From the NCBI GenBank assembly GCA_029976805.1, contig JAPOLY010000029.1:1-34090 (forward strand): a DNA stretch of 34,090 nucleotides. Direction: 5' to 3'. Shown here in pieces: positions 8,883 to 16,699 of this stretch. The first letter of the stretch is position 1; each line of letters begins with the position of its first letter. The notes under the pieces were generated by a model. The model did not search any database. It saw nothing but the letters and a program-made list of their open reading frames with translations, and had not been told where the DNA came from. The DNA comes from a bacterium. GTDB taxonomy: Bacteria > Planctomycetota > UBA8108 > UBA1146. Position numbers and translations under genes: made by a program.

Positions 8883-9876
8883 CCCCGGCTCCCGAATCCT
8901 CAGGCAATAATGCCACTGACATGCTCAGATCGAGAACTTTACTGGAGTGGGTGATCGCTCCCACAGAAATTCTTCCCACCCCGCTGGATGCATGCTCCGC
9001 AAGGGTCTCCCCGTCGATGCCTCCACTCGCCTCCAAATGGGAACCATCGACCGGAATCTGATCAAGACGTGCCCGATCGATCCAATTTGCCAGAGTGGAA
9101 GGGGAAATATTGTCGACCAGAATGACTTCGATTCCCTCCTCCAGACATGCTCTGAGGCTCGCTTCATCCTCCACCTCAATACTGACGGTTCCCGAATATC
9201 CTTCACGGGCCAGTTCGGACTTGATCCAACGGACCTCCTCCAGGGGATTTCCTGCCAGTTGAGGGCGGGATTTCTGAAGAATCGCCCGGTGGTTCTCCTT
9301 GAACATCGGAAAATCTGCGAGGTCATGTCGATGGTTGTTGCCCCCACCCACCGTCACCGCATACTTCTGAAATCTGCGAATTCCCGGCAGTGTCTTGCGG
9401 GTGTCATAGATCTTCACACCGCCTGCGATCTCAACCAGATTTGCCGTGGCGGTGGCAATCCCTGACAAGTGGCTGCAGATGTTGAGGGCTGTTCTTTCTC
9501 CAGCCAACAGCGAAGTGGCCAACCCAGTGGCGACAAAGATCTCCTCACCGGGTTTCACGACGCAACCATCTGCCCGTGTCTCCACAATTCGAAGATCCGG
9601 ATCGAGATGCTTCAGCGCCTGTTCGACCGCTTCCAGTCCGCAGATCACCCCATGGGCCTTGGCCGTAATCACGCCCCTGGCGATCAGTGGATTTCGCCCT
9701 TTTCTGGACCTCTTGCCATCAGAGCTCTCGCCATCGGAATCAGGAACGACTGAATTCCGCAGAACAGGAGCCGTCAAATCCGCCCCTGCCGCGTCTTCCT
9801 GCAATGCGGACTCGATCCAATGCTCGAGGGCGTTGCGAGTCTCCGGCTGACTCCAGAAGTGGGATTCGTGATTCAG
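8875..9876 (-). CDS. nadC: Nicotinate-nucleotide pyrophosphorylase (quinolinate phosphoribosyltransferase)
   Basis: NadC converts quinolinate and PRPP to nicotinate mononucleotide, CO2 and pyrophosphate in de novo NAD synthesis. Family motifs seen are LQEDAAGADLT (substitute for L-x-ED-x-GxGDLT), LNICSHLSGIAT, DTRKTLPGIRRFQKYAV, GGGNNHRHDL and EVILVDNISP. The first standard start in frame is a TTG at 9804, but it would remove the conserved helix before the ED-GDLT motif. The frame stays open to a TGA at 9897-9895. A CTG at 9876 preceded by AGGGAG with a six-base gap restores ETRNALEHWIESALQED and gives 333 aa, so I propose CTG as the start. Compared with usual lengths near 285, there is a polar insert (SDGESSDGKRSRKGR) before the first beta strand. 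A gene for quinolinate synthesis is not in view. Confidence 0.93.
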   Translation of the reverse strand: MNHESHFWSQPETRNALEHWIESALQEDAAGADLTAPVLRNSVVPDSDGESSDGKRSRKGRNPLIARGVITAKAHGVICGLEAVEQALKHLDPDLRIVETRADGCVVKPGEEIFVATGLATSLLAGERTALNICSHLSGIATATANLVEIAGGVKIYDTRKTLPGIRRFQKYAVTVGGGNNHRHDLADFPMFKENHRAILQKSRPQLAGNPLEEVRWIKSELAREGYSGTVSIEVEDEASLRACLEEGIEVILVDNISPSTLANWIDRARLDQIPVDGSHLEASGGIDGETLAEHASSGVGRISVGAITHSSKVLDLSMSVALLPEDSGAGDD

Positions 9877-10265
9877 TTTGGTCTCCCTGCCAAATCAGCA
9901 ATCCTGCCTGATCAGCATTCATGCGATTCTCGGTTTTGTCACTCGGACTATTATCGACCGGGTTTTTATCCTTCGGGGTTTACGACACGGACCCTTTTTA
10001 CCCCGATGGCCAACAGGCAGGGGTTTCCTGCCACCTGCTCCATCCGCCCAGAACTTGCCCTCCTGACTGAAGGATTCAGTTTCTGCAGTGAAACCGAGAG
10101 AGCAAAGTGGAACAAGAGAAGTTCCCCCTGATGGACCGGAGAAGGTCGAATTTCCAGTCCTGGAACCGCCTCTGGATAAGGTGGCATGAATCGCCATTTG
10201 CCGTACCATCGGCGACGGGACTACCCGAATTGCTGTGGTCAAGGAGTCTTCCGGAGGGATGAAAC
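9877..10265. promoter_or_regulatory. Divergent intergenic region between nadC and the UDP-sugar pyrophosphorylase gene
   Basis: These 389 bp separate two divergently transcribed operons and should hold promoters for both. TATTAT at 9949-9954 (GATAAT on the other strand nearby) is the best -10-like hexamer, but no good -35 box sits at the right distance. A small hairpin GGCAGG/CCTGCC lies at 10016-10032 without a T-tract. The plus-strand ribosome binding site GGAGGG is close to 10252-10258. Open frames here look like chance. Confidence 0.45.
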
Positions 10266-11684
10266 GTGCGCATTCATGTTGAGGGAGCCGAGGATCAAAC
10301 TCTGGTGGCCAAATTTCTTGAGGCGGACCAGGGACACCTCTTCGATGACTGGGATGACCTGGATTCGACCAGCAGGAGAAAACTGCTGGACGATCTCTCC
10401 AGGATCGATCTCGGATTCCTGCAACAATTGGTGAGTGACCACCTCACTTCCGATCCGGAAAGCCTTCCCGTCGCCACTCCCTCACCTCCACCCATGATCC
10501 CACTCGGAGACCCGGGTCGCGAAGAAGCCAAAAGTGTCGGACTGGAAGCGCTCTCCCGTGGAGAAATCGGCGTCATGCTGCTCGCTGGCGGCGTCGGTAC
10601 CCGATTGGGTCATCCCGGTCCCAAGGGGAGTTACCCACTTCTGCCATTGACGCAGATGACCCTGTTCCAATTCTTTGCAGAGTCACTCCTGAGGAGGCAG
10701 AAAGAGGTGGGAACCGCTATCCCGTGGTGGATCATGACCAGCCCCTCCAATCATGAAGAAACCGTTCAATACTTTCGTGATCATCAATTCCACGGACTCA
10801 ACTCCTCCGATGTCATCATTTTGCCCCAGGAGGAGTTGCCGGTGATCGACCCGCGCAGAGGAAAAATCCTTCGCAAGGGTCCCGGCAGAATTCTCTTCAG
10901 TCCCGACGGGCACGGCGGAGCAATTCGCCTCATGCAGCGACATGCCGAACTGTTTCGGCAACGGGGAATCAGACATGTCTACACCCATCAGGTTGACAAT
11001 CCTCTGGCTCCCATCGGCGATCCTGAATTAGTGGGCCTGCATCGAATCCACGGTTCCCAGTTCAGTTCCAAAGCGGTCGCCAAAACCGATCCCGCTGAGA
11101 AAGTGGGCGTCTTCTGCCAAACTGGTGAGCATCTGCGGATCATTGAATACAGTGAGTTGGGTGACGAAGAACGAAATCGACGCGATGACGATGGAAAACT
11201 CTCCTTCCGGGCTGGCAATGTCGCCATGCACGTCATCGATTTGGATTTTGTTCTCGGTGATGAGGCTGGAAACACCCCCGCGTTGCCGATGCCCTTTCAT
11301 ATGGCCAAAAAATCGGTCAAGCATTGGATCGATCATGAATGGAGTGAATCAGAGATTCCGAATTCCGTGCGCTTTGAAACTTTCATTTTTGATGTCCTTC
11401 CCCTTTCTGATCAGGCCATCGTTGTAGAAGCATCGCGCGATCTGGAATTTGCTCCGGTCAAGAATCGTGATGGCAACGATTCACCGGAAACTTCCAGGCT
11501 TGCGCTACAAATGCTTTGGGCGGATTGGCTCGAAGCCGCAGGCTACTCACTTGAGAGAAATGAAGACGGGTCGCCTTCCAGAACTCTGGAAATCTCTCCC
11601 AGGATTGCGGTCGACAAAGATCAATTTATTGCGGCCTTCGATTCTCTCGAAATCCCCGAAGAAGGACCGATCCTGATCCAATGA
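10266..11684 (+). CDS. UDP-sugar pyrophosphorylase, UAP1/UDPGP family
   Basis: This 472-aa protein belongs to the eukaryote-like UDPGP family (UDP-GlcNAc/UDP-Glc pyrophosphorylases), which make a UDP-sugar from UTP and a sugar-1-phosphate. Signature residues are LLAGGVGTRLGHPGPKG (105-121), FSPDGHGGAIRL (uridine/sugar-binding area), VYTHQVDNPLAPIGDP, SKAVAKTDPAEKVGVF, RIIEYSEL and RFETFIFD. This order best fits the UAP1 (N-acetylhexosamine) branch over GalU/GlmU, which are different folds in most bacteria. The start is a GTG at 10266 with GGAGGG about 7 bases upstream. It overlaps the next gene by 4 bp (ATGA). The exact sugar cannot be decided from sequence alone. Confidence 0.9.
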   Translation: MRIHVEGAEDQTLVAKFLEADQGHLFDDWDDLDSTSRRKLLDDLSRIDLGFLQQLVSDHLTSDPESLPVATPSPPPMIPLGDPGREEAKSVGLEALSRGEIGVMLLAGGVGTRLGHPGPKGSYPLLPLTQMTLFQFFAESLLRRQKEVGTAIPWWIMTSPSNHEETVQYFRDHQFHGLNSSDVIILPQEELPVIDPRRGKILRKGPGRILFSPDGHGGAIRLMQRHAELFRQRGIRHVYTHQVDNPLAPIGDPELVGLHRIHGSQFSSKAVAKTDPAEKVGVFCQTGEHLRIIEYSELGDEERNRRDDDGKLSFRAGNVAMHVIDLDFVLGDEAGNTPALPMPFHMAKKSVKHWIDHEWSESEIPNSVRFETFIFDVLPLSDQAIVVEASRDLEFAPVKNRDGNDSPETSRLALQMLWADWLEAAGYSLERNEDGSPSRTLEISPRIAVDKDQFIAAFDSLEIPEEGPILIQ

Positions 11685-13162
11685 GCAGATTGCTGGGCCC
11701 ACTCCTGCTGATCTGGCTTTTGATTCCAACCATGACGGTTTACGCCACACCGACCTCCGGCGATCTCCCATCACACCTGGACTCTGATAACCCGGTATTG
11801 GCCGCTCGAGCCCTGTCAAAGCTGAATCAATTCGACAGAACCCACATCCCCCTTTTGGCCCAATCGCTGGAACAATCGATCACTCCCCGAACCCGTGCTT
11901 ATCTCGAATTCAAACTGGATTCCCTGCTAAGTTCAATTCTGGAAGAAGTGGATCAATCGATTCTCGAAATGGAAGAGCTGCGAGTCCGATCTGCCGCAGA
12001 TCCCGCCAATGCTGAAGTGGCGCTGGAGAGAAAAGAAGTGCGAAAAAGGTTTTCCGCACTTCTGGAAACGGCCCGCTCCGGAAAAGGATTTCTGGCGGCC
12101 AGTATCGCCCGCCATGTGGAGTGGAATTCCCTTCGATCTCCACTTCTTCTCAGGAGCTATGACAGAATCCTTGATGGAATTCTGCAACGGTGGCTCACCG
12201 ACAATCCACAGTTTGAAACGAAAGAACTTTCGGACCATGAACTGCGTTGGCTTTCATCACTTCCCGATGGGACCCAATCCGCATTCAATGACCCGTTCCT
12301 TGTGAGCCTGCAGGCAAAAGCCTGTCAGAAAGCGTGGATAAACCTGTCGCGTTTCGATCCGATTCTGGAAAAAAGAGGGCGCAGGTACTTTCTCGATATG
12401 GGTCCCAGGGCTGTGGATTTTTTGCAACTCAAATCTGCGGAATCCGATTCTTCCTTGTTACCCGGGGACATCGACCTGATCAGGGAGTGGGAGACAAGGA
12501 CCCTCCTCAGACTTCCAGAGAAGTGGGATGGGCATCACGCCATCACCCTTGGGGATTGGAATACCCTGAGCGGTGAGAAAAAACTCCAGCGACTCTCCAG
12601 ATTGATGGGAGTCATGCGCGAGGATCTTCGCCCGACACTTCATCACGTCGCCACACAGGACGCCGACCCTGTCTTGAGAAGACGTTGTGCCGAACTGCTC
12701 TCTCTCTTGGGTGACTCCAGAGGGGCAAGAATCTTGCTGCTGGAACGCAGATACGGAGCCAATCGCCTCGAGGTTGCCAGTCGCGATGCCATGATCAGGG
12801 CGGCTTATCAACTTCGCGATTCGGGCGACCTGCCCGGGGCAAGACTGATTCTCGAAGATCTCAATGACCGACTCCCCCATGACGCGGCGGCCCGGCATGC
12901 TCTCGGACTGGTTCTGCTTCGCCAAAGAGAGTTACCGGAGGCCATTCTCCAATTCCGCAAGTCACTGGAACTCGATCCGTCACGGGAAACGGCACACTAT
13001 AATTTGGCTTGTGCCCTGGCATTGTCAGGCATGCCCGATGAGGCCATCGCCAGTTTGGCTGAGGCCATCAACATGGGCTATGACCGATTTTCCCACGCAG
13101 CAGAAGATCCAGACCTCAAGCCCCTTCACGATCGACCCGAATTCTGGGATCTGATCCCCTGA
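11681..13162 (+). CDS. Secreted TPR/HEAT-like repeat protein
   Basis: This 493-aa protein opens with a signal peptide (MSRLLGPLLLIWLLIPTMTVYA). The middle is mostly helical: a HEAT-like stretch at about 30-70, charged helices at about 85-125, and another HEAT-like segment near 320-350 (ADPVLRRRCAELLSLLGD). The C-terminus has clear tetratricopeptide repeats: AARHALGLVLLRQRELPEAILQFRKSLELDP and AHYNLACALALSGMPDEAIASLAEAI, followed by a partial unit. It is translationally coupled to the UDP-sugar pyrophosphorylase gene by an ATGA overlap. I see no catalytic motif; a scaffolding role in the envelope is an inference. Confidence 0.85.
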   Translation: MSRLLGPLLLIWLLIPTMTVYATPTSGDLPSHLDSDNPVLAARALSKLNQFDRTHIPLLAQSLEQSITPRTRAYLEFKLDSLLSSILEEVDQSILEMEELRVRSAADPANAEVALERKEVRKRFSALLETARSGKGFLAASIARHVEWNSLRSPLLLRSYDRILDGILQRWLTDNPQFETKELSDHELRWLSSLPDGTQSAFNDPFLVSLQAKACQKAWINLSRFDPILEKRGRRYFLDMGPRAVDFLQLKSAESDSSLLPGDIDLIREWETRTLLRLPEKWDGHHAITLGDWNTLSGEKKLQRLSRLMGVMREDLRPTLHHVATQDADPVLRRRCAELLSLLGDSRGARILLLERRYGANRLEVASRDAMIRAAYQLRDSGDLPGARLILEDLNDRLPHDAAARHALGLVLLRQRELPEAILQFRKSLELDPSRETAHYNLACALALSGMPDEAIASLAEAINMGYDRFSHAAEDPDLKPLHDRPEFWDLIP

Positions 13163-13200
13163 GCCGGGATTCTGAATCGGCCATCTGAACTGAAATCATG

Positions 13201-13231
13201 AAAAATCGGTCCACTCAGAAAAAGTGGAACC
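13201..13231 (-). terminator. Probable intrinsic terminator after tRNA-Cys
   Basis: On the minus strand the bases at 13231-13223 (GGTTCCACT) pair with those at 13215-13208 (AGTGGACC), with one bulged T. A GATTTTT tract follows. It is placed 55 bp after the tRNA-Cys 3' end, as expected for the transcript of that tRNA. Confidence 0.5.
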
Positions 13232-13285
13232 TGAAAGCACGGATGAAAAGGCGGGATCAACAGAATAGGAATCAGGTAGGAAAGT

Positions 13286-13359
13286 TGGAGGCGGCACCCG
13301 GATTCGAACCGGGGATGCGGGTTTTGCAAACCCGTGCCTTACCACTTGGCGATGCCGCC
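13286..13359 (-). tRNA. tRNA-Cys (anticodon GCA)
   Basis: The minus strand folds into a complete cloverleaf: acceptor GGCGGCA/TGCCGCC, a D arm in GCCAAGTGGTAAGGC, an anticodon arm CGGGT-TTGCAAA-ACCCG with GCA at positions 34-36, and a T arm CCCGG-TTCGAAT-CCGGG. The discriminator is U73, the usual identity base for CysRS, and CCA is encoded at 13286-13288. The TPR-protein gene ends 23 bp upstream, so both may share a transcript. Confidence 0.96.
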
Positions 13360-13382
13360 CCTGTCAACTCTCTCATCTGATC

Positions 13383-15971
13383 CTAGGGATCATGGCGTTC
13401 TTCGTCAACGCCGGTCGCCAAGTTCCCCCCATTTCGCAGGGCTCCCAATCGAGCGATGGCCGCATTCACCTTGGGTTGAGCCTTGCCCGACGGTGGTTTT
13501 CGCTCCTCCAGTGAAGTGGGAATTTCTTGCCGATCTTTATCGGATTTTTCAGTCTCGCCAGCCCCACCGTTGGTGGAAACAGGATTTCTCATGGCTTTCA
13601 GGCGATCGAGGGCTGATTGGATTCCTGAAGATCCCCCTCCCTGATCGGAAGCAACACTGACCGTCTCTTCCCTGGAGGAGTCATCACAGGACGAGGTATC
13701 CGATTCCACCACGGAAGTACCGGACACTTGTGGCTCACCGTGGATGTTTTTCAGTTTTTCTGTAATTCCTCCGATACTGGAGCGAACCACAGTGGCCCTG
13801 GTTGAGGGCGCAGGAGGTGCAGCTGTCGGCTTCATATTGGAAAGTTTCTGCCTGAGATCGCTGTCCATCTCGACATGTTCCAACAAAAGTTTGCGAAGGT
13901 AATCTCCATCGGTCAGAACCGATTCAGCAACACTATCCAGCGTCTTCCCAGACAAGGGCTGTTGCTGACAAACCAGATTCAAAAGAGGGTTTCGCCAACC
14001 GAATTCCGTGGAGAACGAATCCACTTCAGGAACAGTCCGCAACTCCCCATCTGCGACTCCCCTCAGGCTGATGCGACGGTACCATTCCGCTTTCTCTTCC
14101 TTTGAGAAGTGCTCTGACGAAATCAGGATCTTCAGGAATGAAGGATGACTCGGATCCGTATTCAGGCCTTTGCGGGCAATGTCCAAACACTGCTCGAGGG
14201 TCAGTTCCAGCTGTCCCAATGCAAACTCAAAGGCAGCCAAAACTTCTGAGTCCCTGCCGTTCCCTGCGATTCTGCTGATCCATTGCTCAAAAAGAGAATA
14301 GTCGCTCTTGTTTTCAGTGAACCAACTCTTCACACGAAAACTGACCAGGAGGTCATCGTTTTCGACGTCGGTACTTTCCAGCATTTGAACCAGATATTGA
14401 CGAGCTGCCTCGGTATTTCCACGGTCCGTTTCCACCTCGAAAAGGAAGTCGAGAATCTCGAGTGGAACCGAATCATGACGACTGCAGGACTGAAGGATCG
14501 CCAAGGATTCTTCACAATCATGAAGAGCCGCCTTGAGCTTTCCCTGAAACACCGGCTTCAGATTGATGCGAGCCGCAGAGACCTCTCCCTGTTGGAGTTG
14601 CATTTCTGCCAGTCTCAGAGAGACCTTTCCCATCTCGTGGCCACGTTCCATCAAGTCCTTGTAGCAAGGAATCGCAGCCAATGGATCGGAACCGGTTCGC
14701 AAGCATTCCGCCTGACGCCAGATGGCCTTCAGTTCCATTTCTTCATCGCCGAGGGCTCTGGCCGCTTCGGCGTGCCATTCGTGTAACCGGACATCCGGCT
14801 GACGCACTCCGACTCCTGATACCAACTCTGCGATCTCAGCCCAACGCCCACTCGCCTTGAGAGAGGAGGCCAACTTGAGGCATACCGCAAGGTCTTTCCC
14901 CGGATCCTTGATCCAGAATTGAACCGCTCGATCGATGGCTTCTTCATCGGTTGGATCGAGGCAAACCAATTCGGTCCACGCCTGACGAGCAGCTTCAAAA
15001 CGCAGTTGTTCTGTCGATTTGCGAGCATGCTGACGCAGTCTGAACATCGCCTCCTGCCGGCGATCACTTCGAGCACAAATTTCACCGATACGACCACAGA
15101 GATCGAAATCATCGAGGCCTTTTTCTTCCGCTCTCCGCCAATGGCGAAGGGCCTCCTCGGAGTTTCCCTCCTCCAATTTCCCTTCTCCCAGCTGAAAGAG
15201 CGGGATCGCACTGAGGGTCTGCAGGTGTCCCATCTCCATAAGTTCGAGAGCCCGATCGAGGGCTCGCCATGGATCAGGCCGGTGACGAGTCAATTTGAAG
15301 AGATCTTTTTGGCCATCAGCCGCTTCAAGAAGCGATCGTACTTCCGCGGAGGTCTCCGCATGTTGAACCAGTGCAAACGCAGACGGACCGGCAGCCATAA
15401 CTTCACGCAGAAGCGGCATTTCCCCGATCAGGTTCCAACTCCCGTGTTGCCGCGCACTGCGTAACAGTGCCTGTTGGCAACTCAATCCCACCTCAACACG
15501 ACCACGCATTCCAGAATCGATGGACTGATGGACCGGCCCCTGCCAATAACCCTCTTTCAAGTTGAGGACTTCCTGCAGATCGGATGAGATTTCTGTTGCA
15601 ATACTTTCCGCAGCTCTCACCGCATCGACGATTCCAGCTTCAAGACAGAGAACACCCGGACAACGATTCCCTTCCAGGCCCCGTTGTTCCAGTCGCTCCA
15701 GATCCCGTTTTTTCAAAAGAGTCTCTTTGAGCAATGCACGGTGGAGCAGGGATCTGTGGCCGGGTCGCTCAAGGTCAACAAGGAGATCGTCCCGAACCTC
15801 AATCCCGAGAACGGGATTCTCCATGGAGGTCGAATGAAGGAACCAGACTCCTTCTCCATGAACCTCGATGGCACGAATGAGCGCACGAGCAGCATCCCCC
15901 TCGTGAGAGGTGATGGGCACCTTCTGAACGGATGTGGAATTTTCAAAATTCTCGCTTGGGGATGGGCGCAT
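13383..15971 (-). CDS. Large TPR protein with DUF4388/PATAN-like N-terminus
   Basis: This 862-aa cytoplasmic protein lacks a signal peptide or membrane helix. Residues about 20-150 have the feel of a DUF4388/PATAN domain (an initial helix ALIRAIEVHGEGVWFL, strands with GIEVRDDLLVDL, then PGVLCLEAGIVDAVRAAESIA and a LNLKEGYW close), but I hold this call loosely. Residues about 250-600 are TPR-like helical repeats (for example SEEALRHWRRAEEKGLDDFDLCGRIGEI and EAARQAWTELVCLDPTDEEAI). The last 160 residues are Ser/Pro/Glu-rich and hold three short related helices: ITEKLKNIHG, ALDRLKAMRN and AIARLGALRN. PATAN-TPR proteins often act in regulation of motility or surface processes. The ATG at 15971 has only a weak AGGT upstream. 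Confidence 0.8.
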   Translation of the reverse strand: MRPSPSENFENSTSVQKVPITSHEGDAARALIRAIEVHGEGVWFLHSTSMENPVLGIEVRDDLLVDLERPGHRSLLHRALLKETLLKKRDLERLEQRGLEGNRCPGVLCLEAGIVDAVRAAESIATEISSDLQEVLNLKEGYWQGPVHQSIDSGMRGRVEVGLSCQQALLRSARQHGSWNLIGEMPLLREVMAAGPSAFALVQHAETSAEVRSLLEAADGQKDLFKLTRHRPDPWRALDRALELMEMGHLQTLSAIPLFQLGEGKLEEGNSEEALRHWRRAEEKGLDDFDLCGRIGEICARSDRRQEAMFRLRQHARKSTEQLRFEAARQAWTELVCLDPTDEEAIDRAVQFWIKDPGKDLAVCLKLASSLKASGRWAEIAELVSGVGVRQPDVRLHEWHAEAARALGDEEMELKAIWRQAECLRTGSDPLAAIPCYKDLMERGHEMGKVSLRLAEMQLQQGEVSAARINLKPVFQGKLKAALHDCEESLAILQSCSRHDSVPLEILDFLFEVETDRGNTEAARQYLVQMLESTDVENDDLLVSFRVKSWFTENKSDYSLFEQWISRIAGNGRDSEVLAAFEFALGQLELTLEQCLDIARKGLNTDPSHPSFLKILISSEHFSKEEKAEWYRRISLRGVADGELRTVPEVDSFSTEFGWRNPLLNLVCQQQPLSGKTLDSVAESVLTDGDYLRKLLLEHVEMDSDLRQKLSNMKPTAAPPAPSTRATVVRSSIGGITEKLKNIHGEPQVSGTSVVESDTSSCDDSSREETVSVASDQGGGSSGIQSALDRLKAMRNPVSTNGGAGETEKSDKDRQEIPTSLEERKPPSGKAQPKVNAAIARLGALRNGGNLATGVDEERHDP

Positions 15972-16699
15972 CGGTATGACCTGTGATTCCCCGGGGTGGA
16001 ACGCGGGGCCCTTCAGGTAAGATTAACATCCCCAGACAAAAACCCGGTAAAGCCCCTGATTCGTTGATTTAGGGGCGACCGGGATACCAGAGGCCCCAAC
16101 GGGACGATCGGGCAATATTTCCCTGAATTCGGGTCCCAAACACTCAGGGTTACGGATATTCATTCAAATGGGTCGTCAGGTTCTCCAGAGATTTACAGGC
16201 TCAAATCCCTTCAATTCAGGGCAATTTGCCCGAATCTGAACCGCTCTAAACTGCCCCAAAGGGCGCATGTTTCAGCGATCAGGGCTTCGGGACTCAGAAC
16301 TCTGTAAAACCGGTCGCCTTCAGGGCCGTGATTGGATGCCTAATGTATCCCCCTGGTGCCTCTGGAGCCCTATAATCAGGAAACCGACGGATTTTCTGTC
16401 GGTGAAAATGTGTCCTCTGCCGTTCATGGGAAGCGCCTTATTGCGTTACGAATCGGTAGCGGCTGATTTCCGGGGCAAGAATGAGGGGCCTCGGGATCAA
16501 TGATTTATAGAACTGCCCGGGGGGGTAGTTCGATGTTCACATTCCGATTGCCGATTGCGGCCTGACTTCTGTTTCGTCCCCCGTCATGGAGGAATCGATC
16601 AGGGAGCACCGGCAACTTGCAAAGCTTTCTCCCAATGGGAGATACGATTTTGCAGATTGGGAATGCGGGCTTATTCCTTGGGAAGGGAGTGTCCCCAAC
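15972..16699. other. Long intergenic region with several inverted repeats
   Basis: These 728 bp between divergent genes have no convincing coding frame. They contain a 41-bp hairpin at 16043-16083 (CCCGGT/ACCGGG plus GCCCCT/AGGGGC), an inverted pair of about 26-base near-copies at 16108-16133 and 16207-16233, GCCC/GGGC at 16253-16264, ACCGAC/GTCGGT at 16383-16403, and TCTCCC/GGGAGA at about 16629-16643. A TATAAT hexamer is at 16371-16376 without a matching -35. The region must hold promoters for both flanking genes. A structured RNA or multi-site operator is possible. Confidence 0.5.

Noticed and set aside
9919..10242. Open frames in the nadC/UDP-sugar pyrophosphorylase gap
   Set aside because: Several overlapping frames on both strands exist, none with a ribosome site or domain, and composition looks non-coding.
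16371..16376. TATAAT as a promoter -10 box
   Set aside because: No -35-like hexamer lies 16-18 bp upstream, and it is over 300 bp from the gene start, so a promoter call is not supported.
16586..16699. Upstream extension of the FG-GAP protein
   Set aside because: It would put 38 polar residues before the signal peptide; the ATG at 16700 is a better start.
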